Source: Hymenolepis diminuta
Taxonomy: Eukaryota > Platyhelminthes > Cestoda > Cyclophyllidea > Hymenolepididae
DNA length: 64,000 nucleotides
Direction: 5' to 3'
Assembly: GCA_900708905.1 (NCBI GenBank)
Contig: CAADRB010000002.1
Coordinates: 4,517,661-4,581,660, forward strand
A program made the position numbers and the translations under genes. Position 1 is the stretch's first letter. The number at the start of each line of letters is the position of its first letter. Of this stretch, positions 40,089 to 54,539 are shown piece by piece. The notes beneath the pieces are model-generated. The model saw only the letters and a program-made list of their open reading frames with translations. It did not search any database and was not told the DNA's origin.

Positions 40089-40746
40089 NNNNNNNNNNNN
40101 NNNNNNNNNNNNNNNNNNNNNNNNNNNNNNNNNNNNNNNNNNNNNNNNNNNNNNNNNNNNNNNNNNNNNNNNNNNNNNNNNNNNNNNNNNNNNNNNNNNN
40201 NNNNNNNNNNNNNNNNNNNNNNNNNNNNNNNNNNNNNNNNNNNNNNNNNNNNNNNNNNNNNNNNNNNNNNNNNNNNNNNNNNNNNNNNNNNNNNNNNNNN
40301 NNNNNNNNNNNNNNNNNNNNNNNNNNNNNNNNNNNNNNNNNNNNNNNNNNNNNNNNNNNNNNNNNNNNNNNNNNNNNNNNNNNNNNNNNNNNNNNNNNNN
40401 NNNNNNNNNNNNNNNNNNNNNNNNNNNNNNNNNNNNNNNNNNNNNNNNNNNNNNNNNNNNNNNNNNNNNNNNNNNNNNNNNNNNNNNNNNNNNNNNNNNN
40501 NNNNNNNNNNNNNNNNNNNNNNNNNNNNNNNNNNNNNNNNNNNNNNNNNNNNNNNNNNNNNNNNNNNNNNNNNNNNNNNNNNNNNNNNNNNNNNNNNNNN
40601 NNNNNNNNNNNNNNNNNNNNNNNNNNNNNNNNNNNNNNNNNNNNNNNNNNNNNNNNNNNNNNNNNNNNNNNNNNNNNNNNNNNNNNNNNNNNNNNNNNNN
40701 NNNNNNNNNNNNNNNNNNNNNNNNNNNNNNNNNNNNNNNNNNNNNN
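40089..40746. other. Assembly gap (658 N)
   Basis: Run of N. The open frames that appear to cross it are artefacts. Confidence 1.
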
Positions 40747-40749
40747 AAG

Positions 40750-41050
40750 ACCGGGTCATTTGCAACTTTTCCTAATGCGATTCAGGGTACGATGTATCCG
40801 TGCGCACACACATGATAAGACGGAGTAGAAGGAGGTGAATATTTCGCCATTTTGGAGAGTGTGGGTAAATTTGCCTTGGCTTCCCACACAGAAACACATG
40901 TGTTTGCCACATGCTCGATCTGGAAGCTACCTGTTCTGTTCTGAACTGGGTGGTCTACCTACCTCCCTCTTCCTGACTCCTAGTGGCCCGGGTAACCATT
41001 CTGTAAATTATCAGAACGCAAGAAGAATCCAAAGAGAGAGAGAATAAATA
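40750..41050. other. GC-richer island next to an assembly gap
   Basis: Includes CGCCATTTTG, a close match to the YY1 site, near 40847. Its left part is hidden by the gap, so an exon or promoter could be truncated here. Confidence 0.28.
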
Positions 41051-44000
41051 AGAAAAACTGCCTAGTTTACACGGCACAAAACCCCTATGTAGGGCCACCT
41101 GGCAACCACCAACATTGTTGAGAATCTTGGCTGGATAATAAAACTTCGCATCAACTTTCAAGAAAATGCGTAACGTGAGGGAAACTTGATTTCACCCATC
41201 TTCTTTTATTTACGTAAAAACAAATAGAGGTTGAAATTTTATGATTTTTAAAATTTAAACTTTTGGAGAAAGATTGATGTTTCTAGCCGTTTCAGGTGTA
41301 CATTTTAGCATTCTTCATGTTTATCAAGCAGGCACTGTTTGCACATTTTCAATTAACAAAGAACTAACTTTCCCACAACTTGTATAACACAATACCCGCA
41401 GTTGCGGCATATATACTCGTTGTAATTAATTACCATTATATCTTCTTTAAAAGGCTAAATTATTTGTGTGCTTTCACCACATTTCAAAATTTTTGCGAAT
41501 ACCTAGGACCTTCTGCGTATTTCTTGCCTATGATTTGCATTTATCATCTTCCAAGTTCCCACGGTTGCCCAATAATTATTTTGTTGTAAGAAAAATAGTT
41601 TAGTTCCCACATGTTAACCCAAATGCATAACTTTCAGCAATCCTCAAAAATATCCTTCAAATAACCTAGTCTCAATTCCAATAGTACAGCCATGTTTATG
41701 TGAATTTCAAAGGTTCTCAGAAGGCATGTAAACATTAATCGCACAAAGAATTTTAACCACCGCTTCAATTACCTGAACAAGAAATTCAAGATAATCAACC
41801 AATAAGAATAAAGATTGACTGTTCAGAGGCAAAGCTTTCCCAAATGACCTTAATGCTGTCTATTTCAATAATGACATATAGAGGACGGTTGCTATTGCCA
41901 TGCCTAACTGTTATTCCCCGAATGATAATGACGATGATGACGATTGAATTTCTTTACATGCCAGTCTGGAAATTTTAACTTGATTATTCATACATTATTC
42001 AGAAAGGATAAAGGATAAAATCGTATTTTCGTACCCTGTCCATGCGGATCTCCGTAAACCGATCACATAATAAGCATAGAGATATAAGGTAATGATTGAA
42101 TGCATGGATCTTAATTTATTTATTTATCTCAATTTAAGCTCAAATCATTTGAGTTGGTAAGGATAATGAGACATACATAAAATGCAAAGAACTAAAGAGT
42201 GATATTGAAGTCTGTGTGCACCTCAGTATATGTGCATTTAATCTATTTAAAAGTTTCAAACAACAAATACCGAAAGATATTTAGATATAGTTATTAATGT
42301 TTCGGATCCTTGGGTAATATTATCAATAAGTTTACCATCAAAAAATCAAAGCATCCAAAACTTCAATCCATCAGTTAATTTTCCGTCACGTGCGTCAAGT
42401 TAAAAGCTAATTTTAGAGTACGTAAATAATGGCTTAAAATCACCTTTTCAACGATAAATTGCTCACAAGTAATGTGAGAGAATGAAGTACGAACGGTACC
42501 GCACTATCCTAAGGAAAAGTTGACAATCTATCGGTGGTGTCAGCAGAATGTCATCATAGTTGTCAATCTGATGAACAACTGTTTGTCAAATCTTCTTAAC
42601 GCGTGATAAAGAAAAAACAGTTTATCTTAACGGGGTATACCAGCCGTCATTGTTCTAAAGGAAATCTGTTTTGTCTGTCGTAGAAGGAGAATCATAAGCA
42701 TGATACGCTTTTCATTAGCCGAGCCAAATCGACTTCAAGATATACATAATGAGGCAGAATTTTTGCTTGAAATTAACGTAGTTTTAGATATTATTAATTT
42801 AATGGGCCTTGCTTCAATAAAGGAGATAACTTGAAAGAAATTTTATTAATAATTGCATATGATTTATGATGCATTTTAAGCAGATTAATTTCTACGGATT
42901 ATTAGTTTCTTAACATTTTCTATAAACGAAAGAAAACTATTCCGTTTCCTCCTTAAAGCGAAACTAAATATAATATAATAGCAGATTGGTAGGTGGAATT
43001 CGAATGAGGTCTAATTACTTTAACTTTCGTTTAAAAATATCGATCTAGAGATAATAAAAATGTTTCAACAAGTGGTTTCTATCTATTATTATTATTATAA
43101 ATGACCATATAATCACAAGAAAATACTTTGGCAAGGTTTAAATATGTGAATTAATCCGGAAAAGGAAACTACCGTTGAGTCTGATATAGGATAGGGCCAA
43201 GCAAATGCTGGTATTGAAGTCAAGTTTCATTGTTTGAATCATATTAGCACTGGGATGTCCATATTCTCCTAAATGGTTTAGTTAAAAAATTTCCTCGATT
43301 TGACTACCAAATTCATGGATGAAGTTATGTTTACAATATTTAGAATTTTTGATCGGTTGATTTAATTCCGTCATTTAAATGTACCTTGTTGAGGTCAAAA
43401 GCGAGCAGACGGGAATAGCAACGATTTTTTAGGTAACAGTAAGCACTTGAGTTCACTTAAAGTAAATTCGAATAAGTTTTGTCTTTTTAAGGAACTAGTT
43501 ATTTACCTTTATTTAATTGATTTTAAGCTGATCATATCATGTTCTAAAATGAAATTTTTGTGATGAATCTTAATGGTACTGTACTTTTTTACCTTTAAAA
43601 TCTTAGTACCGCAATAATAAATTCTCCTTTCAGCTTGGGAAAAAGCAAGGGCCAGTTGTTGATGGATGAAGTGGAGGAGGCAGTGATGGAGAGGGAATAT
43701 CAATATAAAAGCGGGGATGAAAAACAATCGGGGCAATGTGTCAAATGCAAACAGTGTATCCGTCAATCAGGAATTTCCAGTTTTCTTAACAGCTGTTTTA
43801 TTTCCCAACCGACGTGAATTATGATCACCTTAGTATAATGACAACTGCCCCTTGCTATCTTTTCTAACTTCTTTCCATCAAATGGATGTTAGATATACAT
43901 TTTGTTTAACTTTTTAAATTTAATTTTACATAATTTCGTTAGTTTAATGATTTCATGACATTTGAATTTTATTTTACCTTATATATTCAAATTAGAAAGT

Positions 44001-44689
44001 GCCATTAGAATAATTTTAAGCTAATAAATTAAGAGGAAAAATTTAATCAAATCAAACTGGAATACAATATTACTTCTAATTAATTTTTTCTTGTACATTT
44101 ATTATTAGTACTTACATAATTGAGAAGATCAAGAAGGAAGTTTAAGAATAGAAAGACCAAAAATTATAAATTCCTTATCTTGATCCATCACTCAACCCAT
44201 TTTCAAAGAACTATGCACAAAAAGAAAAGGTAATAAATGAGGTTCTGAAAGATGATATTTGCCAAAATTTTTAGCTTTTTCCATGATTGTCTTAAGTTCT
44301 TATTCAAATTGAATCGCAGACTATGTGCGGACTTTATTTACTAATCTGAGAGGTTAGTTTGCATCTCATTTTCGAACTAGATAATCGTCACGATCCAAAA
44401 TTTTCGTTTTTCCGATGATGAAATTACCGATTCTATAAATACTTTACCAAAATTTGAAAAAAAATGCGATTTTTTTGGAAATCTACTATTCTCACATCTC
44501 CAGGATAAACCAGGACACGAGTTCATCTTTTATGTATTTTTATTTAGTGTGATTTTTTCTGGAATAAGAGTAAGTATCTACACATTCTGCTTAGCAACTA
44601 GATATGCATTATTTAATTTATGTTTGCACCAAATGTGATTGTAACAGTATTCAATCCTCGGTATCACTTCCTTTCAAGGGTAGTATTTC

Positions 44690-45240
44690 TTCTCCTTATT
44701 ATCAGGAGACGACAGCAACTTATGTGCGAAAGACACCCCTCTTCCCCCAACTTTCAGAAATGGCGGGATGGGAATACGAAGAGGGGGGGGGAGATTGTTG
44801 ATAATAGTGTGGAGTTTACACTCCTTCCCACAATTATCAGGTTGTGATGGCAGACCATTTATCCCCATCTCATTTCTTCCTCTCTCACCCCTCCCCTGTT
44901 CTCACATATAAACGCGTAACCGCTTTCTCTGCGGGGAATTCGGGTACGCCATTCTCACGCCTCAAACTGTCTGCTTGACAGCAATTCAGTGGTTTTCCGC
45001 TCTCCGTACTCTGCAGTAGCAACAGAAGCAGCAGCGTAAGCATCAACAGTAAAACCTCTTCCCACGCTAATAGCACTCGCTCTGCTCGCAGTCTTAATTA
45101 ACTTCGCCACTCTCCCCCGCCCGTACTGTATGAGAGTGAGTGCTGTTATTTGTGCCTAAGTTCGCTTTCTCACGAAAAAATTCCAACTAACTAACTCTGA
45201 GGGCTTCATTTTTATTCTAATTACTGCATCGCTCACGATG
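44690..45240. other. GC-richer island with G9 tract
   Basis: A run of nine G (44783-44791), repeated CTCCC/CCCC pyrimidine tracts and a GCAG/CAGCAG-rich stretch. The AT microsatellite follows shortly after. No coding support. Confidence 0.3.
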
Positions 45241-45291
45241 AGGGAAAATTTACCTATTTTTCCGGTGAGGTAGATTCCCAAACACTGCTTA

Positions 45292-45296
<5 letters not shown>

Positions 45297-45323
<27 letters not shown>
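45297..45323. repeat. (AT)n microsatellite
   Basis: An uninterrupted alternating AT run of 27 bp, a likely polymorphic or slippage-prone site. Confidence 0.95.
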
Positions 45324-46297
45324 CCGCAATGGTATATTATAAGTTAGAAAGAATTTTTACTTACAGGGCCAGTGTGCTTTAGTAATTTTTGCAGCCTATT
45401 TAATCTAAGATATAGTCCGCTTAATTTTTAATAAAGAAGATTGAGAATTAATCCGCTATTCTAAAATGAAGGGAATTTAAGGATTAATCAGTATTAATGG
45501 ATGAGAAGTCTAAGAAGAATACGAATTTTTACTTGAAGTTCTTTTCGTACACGTTCTTTTGTTTTTAAGCCTCATAAAGAGCTGAAGACTTCATTTTAAC
45601 CTAGAAGAGATACAGCAGTCTTTAGCTATTCTGTCGGTTATTCTCGTTCATTTTCTATCAATCTTCACCCCAACAATGCAGTTGAGAATTCGAAAGTAGA
45701 GCACAACAAAATTGGCAATGGATTTAAAAGAGGGAATCAAAATAGCCTTTCCAATAATTTCATGCGTGGAAATTTATAGCAAGGTGTAAATGAGCCCTAA
45801 TTATAATTTTACAGCGAGTAGAAAGAAACTTTCTAAGTAATAGTTGAAAGTGAAATAATCAGTTTGCGGGAAAAATTTTAAAATGAATACAAATTAAAAA
45901 AGCCGCCTTAATAGAATAGATTTTTTTTAAATTTTACATCTATTTTGATAGGTATTTCTGGAATGATCTTCCACAGCCCTTAAATTTAAACAACCGTCTT
46001 CCGAACTACATTATGAGATGAAAAATAGACACGCCCTTGAAAAGTTAAACTTCTAGAGATCTAGATTTATATGTGGTTAATTTTCCAACCATCCAACATT
46101 TATTACTGCTTTTTAGCAGTTTAAAGGACATTTATACTGTTTATACTTAAACAACTAAAGGTGTAAAGACTATAAACCATAAATAATCACATGTAGGGAG
46201 ATATTTATTCTAATTATTTTCGCTAAAATGGGATTCAAAATTATGGTATTTTAAGAAATCCATACAAAATGTGTGGTGTTTACATTTTGTGAGTGTT

Positions 46298-46490
46298 TTG
46301 GTGGCGCATTGGTCACCTTGCATGTCCGTCATATCAGAAGTCACCAGTTTGATTCTCATTGGCGCATATCCATTGAGCGTAATGGTCGACTTCACTTATG
46401 GCAATTCGAGTCTACCTCCAAGGAGGCTCCATAGCATCGCTCTCTACCCAAAATGAGTGTAGAAAACGCTTTCCTAAATGGCCTTGGAAG
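46298..46490 (+). repeat. tRNA-derived SINE-like repeat, family A, copy 1
   Basis: A perfect Pol III A box TGGCGCATTGG (46302-46312) is followed 34 nt later by a B-box-like GTTTGATTC (46347-46355; 8 of 9 to GWTCRANNC), the spacing of a tRNA gene. The body that follows (GGCGCATATCC, CAATTCGAGTCT, CCAAGGAGGCTCCATAG, GAAAACGCTTTCC) recurs in two minus-strand copies near 3.6 kb and 28.4 kb. That makes it a dispersed tRNA-headed element and not a tRNA gene. Confidence 0.68.
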
Positions 46491-49400
46491 TTAGGTCAAG
46501 TAATCTGTCATTAGTATCCCGTATAGCATGTAAATTCCGAGAAACCCAAGCTAAACTTTACAAAAACTCTTAACATCTTCGGTTCAGACTTTTGTATTCA
46601 AACAAAAAGAAACGCCACTCAACCATAGCGATTGGAATCTGAAGTAATGAAATGGGATTGAAGGAGGCATTTTGCAATTTCCTGTTTTAGAAAAGCGCCA
46701 GAAGGGAATTAAATTCAAAATCTTAACTGGCGGCAAAGTGTAAAACGCACTGGGTCGTGAAGTAGCCTTCCTGAATGTACTGGCGGCCAATCAAAATCTG
46801 TTTACTTTGTGAAGTCATTGTAAGGCAGAAAGTGGAAAGCCGTATTCGAAAAGATTTAAATAAATTTATTAATAATAATGCCAAAATATTATATTCATGT
46901 CAGATTAGGATATTGAATTTCTTTTGCATTACTGCTAGTTTATTATGTAAGTAACAAAGCAATACGTAATGAATCAAATGATGCAAATGAATTTGCAATT
47001 CATATAATACCATTTATGAATCTGCTGAAAATGGAATTTTAGTATTCAACTTGAGTGAACTCTGTCTTGTGAGCCCTGTCATGTTAACATCATGAAAACT
47101 GCTTACATCCATGCAAGATCATACGACTTTCACCGCCTCTGAAAGAAGAAACGAATTGGAGCGGTAAGATAGATCATCACGTTTAAGCAACAGATCAATG
47201 AGTAGAGAATATGAATTTGATCAGTAACAGAAGGAACGAATTATGAGGTTCGAATTTTGAATACAAGGGAGCGAATTGCCCATTAAGGATATATTCTACA
47301 GTCCAAACCAGAAAAGGAAAAACAATAACTATTTCGATCACCTGTCCTTATTCCTTATTGAACTCTACTTACCTGATTTCATTTGCTTCTTCGGAATGGA
47401 TAATTATAGACTTTTTGCATTTCTCTGGGTTAAAATAATACTCATAATAAACTATTTGGACATACTTGTGCTTCAGTGGCATTAAGGATTTTGATAATTA
47501 GTGAGTGAATTTGCGCACTTAGACGATAAATTAGGGTAAATGCTAATTTCTCATGAAATTCGATGTCGGTAAGCATCAATATATTTTGGTACACATCTAT
47601 TATTTAAGTCGAATTAATTGTCGGAAATGCTATTATCCCCCTATGATATCCTGAATACAAGATTCTCACGAAATGACATATTCAAACTTTTAGACAAATT
47701 AGTTGTCACAAAATCGACCTTGGTATTGCAAATCGAAAATAATTTATTTTTGAAAGCCCGAAGTGAAAACAAGGAGTAAATGATTAAAATATCATGGGAA
47801 TCCGAAAGAGTAGGTGTCGAATATGAGTTGAATAAAAGATAAGTTCTGGACGGACATCTCATTTTAAAATTTGTGCAATCTATCTTCCTGTGCTTATTTA
47901 GTACAGTTAAACAAAAGCTCCTAATAGAGATACGATATTAACAAGGATACATACCTTTCAATATAGTATTTACCAAGGAGAAAAAAAGAGAGAGTTTCGT
48001 GATATCGGCCTTGAAATTAGTTTTTTTACATAGCTTCACTCCATCCTTAAAAAATTCATTCTATAAGATTTTTAGCTTCCTTGACAAGCGGCTGAAGATT
48101 GTTTTAGGTCCTTGTTTTTGACAATGAAGTCATATATCCGTTTGCATTTTCTTAATCTCGTTCAGAATCAAATTCGTCTGATTGTAGGAGAAGGTGCTCA
48201 TATAAACTGAAAAAGTTTAAAAGATCGTCACTTCCATTTTTATAGTAACAGTAACGTCAAATTGTATAAGCTGGAAATATTTCTTCCCTAAGACTGACAA
48301 AAATGAAGCTAATGCCTCTTGTCTCCAATAGCCATTAAGAAAATGACGTTTTGGTACACATTAATATGTATTCAGTAAAAAGAATGGCCATCTATATTGT
48401 GTAAAGCTTTCAAATACGGAGACGAGTAGACGTAAAAGAATTTTTCATTAAAAAGAATCTGGTATGTCACCTTTTCACCCATTCTGGGGAAACGATGTCT
48501 TGGAGTATTCAGCTTAATTACAATAACTGTGCTGTGTGTAAGTAATATCATTATATAATCATAACACATTTTTAACCGTTTCCAACTCAAATGAAATGGT
48601 TTATGTAGATTTTTTCATTTTGTTATTTACTAAGATCATTTCGTGTTAAGATCATATAAACTCCTCAGTGTTATATGAAATGTTTTATTTTATTTCAATC
48701 TTAAGAAGAAAAAAAGGGATTGAGGTGGCAGACCGCCTGTCATAATTAATTAAACAACTGGCCAATAAGCACTGAATTTGGAGAACAAAAATTTTGCCCA
48801 GTAATCCAGAGGATGATTCTTGAAACTTGAATTTTGAAACTTGCAAGTCAAGTAAGTATTGCACAACTCGAACTGTTAACAAATTTCATTTGCCTTTTGA
48901 CAAAGTTGTAATTATTTCTGCCTTCTCCGGCTTAGGGTATTTTTTAAGTAATATCAGCATATTTTGAAGTCCCTAAAATCGAAATTTTTGAAATTTTTTA
49001 AAATTTACCAACTGAAATATTACATTTTATTCTGACAAAAAATAAAAATGTGTTGTAATCTTCAACAGATATCATATTTTTAAAATAAGTAGTCCTATTT
49101 TCATATATACTAAAAGTTAGCATTAAAAAAATACCTAATATCACCTATATTAAATAAATATATTTTAGCATATTTGATTTTTCACATAAGTCCTGGTTTA
49201 GCTTTTTTTCAAATCAAGCACCCACTGCACCGTTGGCACCAGTATACTTCCACAAAGACGAAAGTTCGTTACATTCCAAGGTAGCGTAAGTTTCTTTTTC
49301 TTGGTGAAAGGTGCGGCGTCCCCATGAGAACACGGCAAGTCAAAAACCAGGTCACACAAGACCGAAAGGACCTGTTACTTCAAAACCACACTTTGTCGTA

Positions 49401-50739
49401 AAAATCACAATATGGGAGGCGCTTTTTATTTAAGATTGAGCAGACTTATGAGTTCTTTAGAATTTTTTCAGATTTAAAGAAAATGTGAAAGATTGAACAA
49501 GTTAATTAACTAACAATGACTTCGAGCTTTTAACGGTGGTATTGTTCAGCTAGCGCAGTCGATTTCAACCGATATTAATTTGCTTATGGGAATACTAGGT
49601 CGGATGCGTCCGCCTATGTAGCTTACACTACATTTTTAAAGATGTGACCAGTGTTATCAATTGGTCCTGCATGCTTGTCTCAATTGTTAAATACAGGGAA
49701 TAAGGAATTAAGGAATTGCAGGCTAATGAAAACCACCTTTCTTGACAACTGACATCTAGTGCAGTTGTCTTCTAACCACCTTTAAAGGAGAGTTCAACTG
49801 CAGGTCTTAATAGCAAAAAACACTAAATACAGTCCCGATTGAGTCAAAATCCTGATTTATAGGGGGATATCTTCAAGTCTCGCCTTTCCTTCACATATTA
49901 GATGCTATTTTGATAGCTATACGTTTAGTAAGACTGCCCGATTCACTAGTCATCAGAACTATGAAAAATCGTACATATCACAATTTTATTCCTAAGAAAT
50001 CTTTTTGATTATCGAAGATTTAGACAGATACATCTTATTTTTAATTCAAAAATTCATATATCCTCTTTGACTTTTTCATTGAGCGAAAACGAAGAAGCTG
50101 CGATGCTTTTTATCTTAGCTCGAAGAGTTTGAAGTCAGTTCTTTTATTGAATTTCCTGATTCACTATACATTTCTTTCATATTAACTTCCTAAACTGCAT
50201 GAGAAGTTCTAAGAACAACCCCCGCAACAATAATCTATTTTTCGCTTTATCATCATATTCTCATCTTTCGTAAAAATATATTCCGAATCTCATTTCTTTG
50301 ACCGTGAAGTTTGACGTTAATTGTTGCGATTTTCCCAGGTATTTATAAAAGTTCATTTGATTACTACCGGTAGAAAGGATCATTCTTTTTTTACTGGCTG
50401 GCAAACGTTAACAAATGGTTCAGAGCTTCTTTATTTTTATAAAATCTCTACACGAAAATAGCACTTATCTTATGACAATGTGAACCATTTCGAAATATTT
50501 ATTGAGCTTTTTACATTTAAATAGCTTTCAGGATAATTTTTCTCGTATTTCAAACTGATGAAGTGTGTGTCGCGAAAATAATGAGTATATGTAAAAGTGA
50601 TGAAGTTAATTCATGCCCTTTTCTTAACGATGACAGAAGTTCTAAAATCTTTTAGGATTTGTTGAAGTTGACAGCTTCAACGTAACCAAATTAAAATATC
50701 TAAGTTACTGTGTGCGACGATATTTCACTTTCTGTGGCA

Positions 50740-51090
50740 AGTGACTGGCGATTTTTGATGCCCTGCCTCCTTCGAATCAAGCCGAATCAAACCCAGAGCG
50801 TTTAAATGGGTGCGGGTGGTCTGACCCTTCGGTCGTTATAAAACGCAGGAATGGAAATGAATTTATTTCAAAGTTCTCCTCCCCTTGCTTCCCATTTTTA
50901 CCCGGCGTTGGTGGTGGCCATGAGGCCAGACCACCATTCCGGCAAATTTACGATCTGGGGCGCCATTTGATGACACAGCCATTCACCCACTATCCTCCCT
51001 TCCATTCACCTCCAGGCCACCACAAAACCACCCACGACGCTGGGCCGTTGACCTTAGTGCCAACGTTTCTGCCGGTGTTGCTGGTTCTGC
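50740..51090. other. GC-richer island with TATA-like box and hairpin
   Basis: TATAAAA (50837-50843) follows a GC-rich stretch. A hairpin-capable segment has arms GGTGG...GGCC (50910-50919) and GGCC...CCACC (50924-50935). A GGTGGTCTG/CAGACCACC pair lies about 110 bp apart in opposite orientation. GGCGCCATTT (YY1-like) lies near 50958. Could be a promoter for an unseen transcript on the plus strand. Confidence 0.35.
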
Positions 51091-54000
51091 CAGTTTTTCT
51101 CCTTTCATACCTTATGACCCATTTGCTATCTCTTCTTGTATTCGTCTTCACCTTCTATTATCTACTAGGAGTGAAACATTGACTGGACGATTAAAAAATT
51201 TTCATAAGTATGCATTATTCAATTTGTCTGTTATTACCAGTTACACATTTTTAGCCTGAAATAAACGAACACTGAAAATTGTTAATGCCTGAGGTTCGAA
51301 AAGTTCCTCTACAGCGTTCTCATCATTTTATCCATTAACCCATAAATTTGGAATAAACTTAGCATATCATTTATGGTAAGTTTTATATCAAGAATAGAAT
51401 TTATGAAACAAAAGGGGAACTTTAAATATTAATTAAATGAGTTAGAATTTCTATTTCAATGGAGTTGAATCATCTTGTAATGTGTGATGGTTGCCAGATA
51501 ACGGTATTAAATAGAAACCTGCTTAATGACAAGCATTTAAAGGAAAAAGCAGAACTGTTATCCTTAACTAGGATGTCACACAGATTTCTGGTAATATGGA
51601 AGCAAGTCGTTTTGCATTAGTCGCAAACGATTGCCTACCAAATGCATTAAGAGAAATAATTAATCGACCGTATAACACTCAGAAGTGACGATCTAAGTAT
51701 ATTGTTTAATAAAGGCTCATTTATAGTAACGAATGAATTTAATTGGGTGGAGTAATTGATTTCACTTTATTTAATTCAACTAATTATTTTACGTATACAT
51801 ATCCCACTGACCATATGATTGCTTTTGTAGACAGGGCTACCGAATTCACATTCTATTTAATTCAGTAAATTTTTCCAAACACGTTAATTTGGGTAGAGAG
51901 AAGTTATCCTGAAGCCGTTCTAACAATAAAAGACATGCATTTTATCACCTCCACTATTTACTGGATATGAAATAGTAGGAATCCCCCTGAATCTCTCTAC
52001 TTCTAACCTGACAGAGGAACGCGATGATCACCGCGCGACGTTTAATTCAATTAATAGCTGGAAACGTCCATTGCATTATTTGTTTCTTTATTTTTTGGTT
52101 GATCATTGTTAATATGACTTTGTTACAAATATTTATGGACTTCCGTTGTAAACTTACACCAATTCCAAAATCGAAACACAATTTCAAAATAGATTGACCC
52201 TACGTTTGACTTTAAATTGTAATGATTGCGTCAATATTTTCCTATTTCTGTTGTTTAATTTATCTATCCTGAAGATTTTCTGAATAAAATAGATCATATT
52301 TGATCTCAAATTATTTAAGTACGTTCATTTAACTAAATATCAAATTTTAAATTTATAATTTTGGAGTGTGAGCAGACCTTTTTCATATTTCCTAAAAGCT
52401 GTCATTGTTATTCCTTGAGATGACCAAATTTCATATTGTCACGATTCTCTCCAAATATTAACTCGAAAGTCAATCAAAATTCCTACACCTTCATACTACT
52501 AATATGACGGACTTTTGACAAGACGTTTTCCACAAATCCACACTTCAAAAAATCATTTATGAGAATCATAACAATATTAGTTTCCATGACCACCTGACTT
52601 CTTCTTCTGATAAGCGTAAACACCTTAAAGAATAGCAGTGACAGTGATTTCTGTGTGGTATCGCGGTTTGACGCGACATGCGATACCCACAGCAACACAA
52701 CCCCTCTTGTTTTCACATTTACAATAAAGACAATCAAGAAAAAGTAAACAATAAAATTTATCTTTTTACGCTCTCCACGATAGGCAGGTGAGTGTAAATC
52801 ACTATCGCTGACCGGAAGTCGTCAGATGCACAACTATGGAATCTCATGCGAGTGTAATTTCAACTGGATGTGTCAACAGCTAAATGGAGACAAAGATTTG
52901 ATAAACTATATGGATGAGTTTCGAGTATTACTAATACTGAAATGGTTATTGGAATTATCTCTTCATTTAAGTCACTGTGGTGAGTGCTGCAACGCTTATC
53001 TCATTAAAGGTATTTAAGTTACAAAATGATCTCTTTTTTTTCTTTTTCTGAACAATAAGCAAATCTAGTAGTTATGATTAAATCATAAAAGTTAAACGTC
53101 TGCTCAAGGATTCTCAATCTAAAACTAATTTAAAAAATTGATAAATCACTACTTCATTCTATGAAATGTTTTCCTCTGATTTTACAAAAGGAATTTGAAT
53201 TAATCATGAGTGAGTTCGTTAGAGCGGTTTGGAAGTCGAGGTCTGATCAATTGAAATTTCACAGCTCCTCTGTCTTATTTCGCGCCTTTATCTATCCAAT
53301 ATCTGATTACACAGGAATTATTTACTGACTTCTCTACTCCGAAATTTGTCAAAAATTATGAAATTGTTAATTCAAATGTTATTCCCGTCCACTTAGGATT
53401 GAGATTTTTATTCAGGTTTGAAAATATTTTCAGGCTTTACTTTTATCTCAAATTGATGTGCAAACTGCATCGAGTTAGTATGCTAAGTTTATGCAATAAG
53501 TTATGAAAATATTTTTGGCAGTTGAATGAAATATCTTTGATAGGTGATTGAGTTCAGATAATTTTGACCCTCAACTTAACTTTCAGCTGAAGATTCCTCT
53601 GAAAATTAAAATGATTTTTTCGTCTATTTCCACGTTAAATCACAATTAGTACTTTAAAATTATATCCTTTAAATAAAAAGTTAAATATATACCTTTTATC
53701 TTAAAATATCATATTTTATCTCTTTTCGCGTCTCAAACTCCCATAAACTACGGTGCAAAATATTTTTAGTCCAAAATAATGTGATACCCGTATGTGAATT
53801 GTAAGAGAATAAGTGGTAATTACATTCAAGTAAGTCATGTATTAGTTCCATTTATCTGATCTAGCAAATAAGTATTAAATTTCAGTAAACGGTCAGTTAA
53901 AATCTCATTACGAATAATTAAATACCCAGAGCTCAATCTTAAATGAAAGAATTGTAATATTCAGTCACAGTAATATAATAAACAAAAAAGGAAATTTGTT

Positions 54001-54539
54001 TTAAATGCATTTCATATGAAATCAGAACCATGTAATCCGTACATACATAATTCCTGTCGATAATTCCATCATCTGGTTTTTGAAATCCGACTTACTGTAA
54101 GATAAACTAAAAGAAATCACCTTACTAAAATCGCATATTTTTGTTTATCATAGCTCTAGAAGCCCCCCAACTCCCCGAATTGATTATTAATGCGGAATTA
54201 AACAGACGTCCTCTATTTCCTCCAAATTAGGTCCAGTAACGACCCGCAATTTTATTGGACTTGAACAATTATGTAAGGTAGCAAATAATTATTAATAAAA
54301 TTAGTAAACATGCAAAATTATTATTTTGACTTCCTTTGTGAACAAAAATATAATTTTTTGTTCAGCACCTTCCAGCGAAATTTTTTCATAACTTTTGAAA
54401 GTTGAATCAACCTAGAATCTTTTAGAGAGCTTCTTGTAACGTTCCGAACAAAAGTTTTGTTGAATGCAGAGTGGAATTTCCCAAATTCCATTACTTCCAA
54501 GCGGTGAGAGATCAAAAGTATCCAGGATGATATCCAGAT

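Larger units (their letters stand above)
24408..54539. other. Large gene-poor region
   Basis: About 30 kb without a recognisable coding exon, punctuated by GC-rich islands roughly every 5-8 kb and by SINE-like repeats. This pattern would fit a regulatory landscape or long non-coding introns of a gene with tiny exons. Confidence 0.55.

Noticed and set aside
40003..40815. Long open frames on both strands across 40003-40815
   Set aside because: They consist almost entirely of N from the assembly gap.
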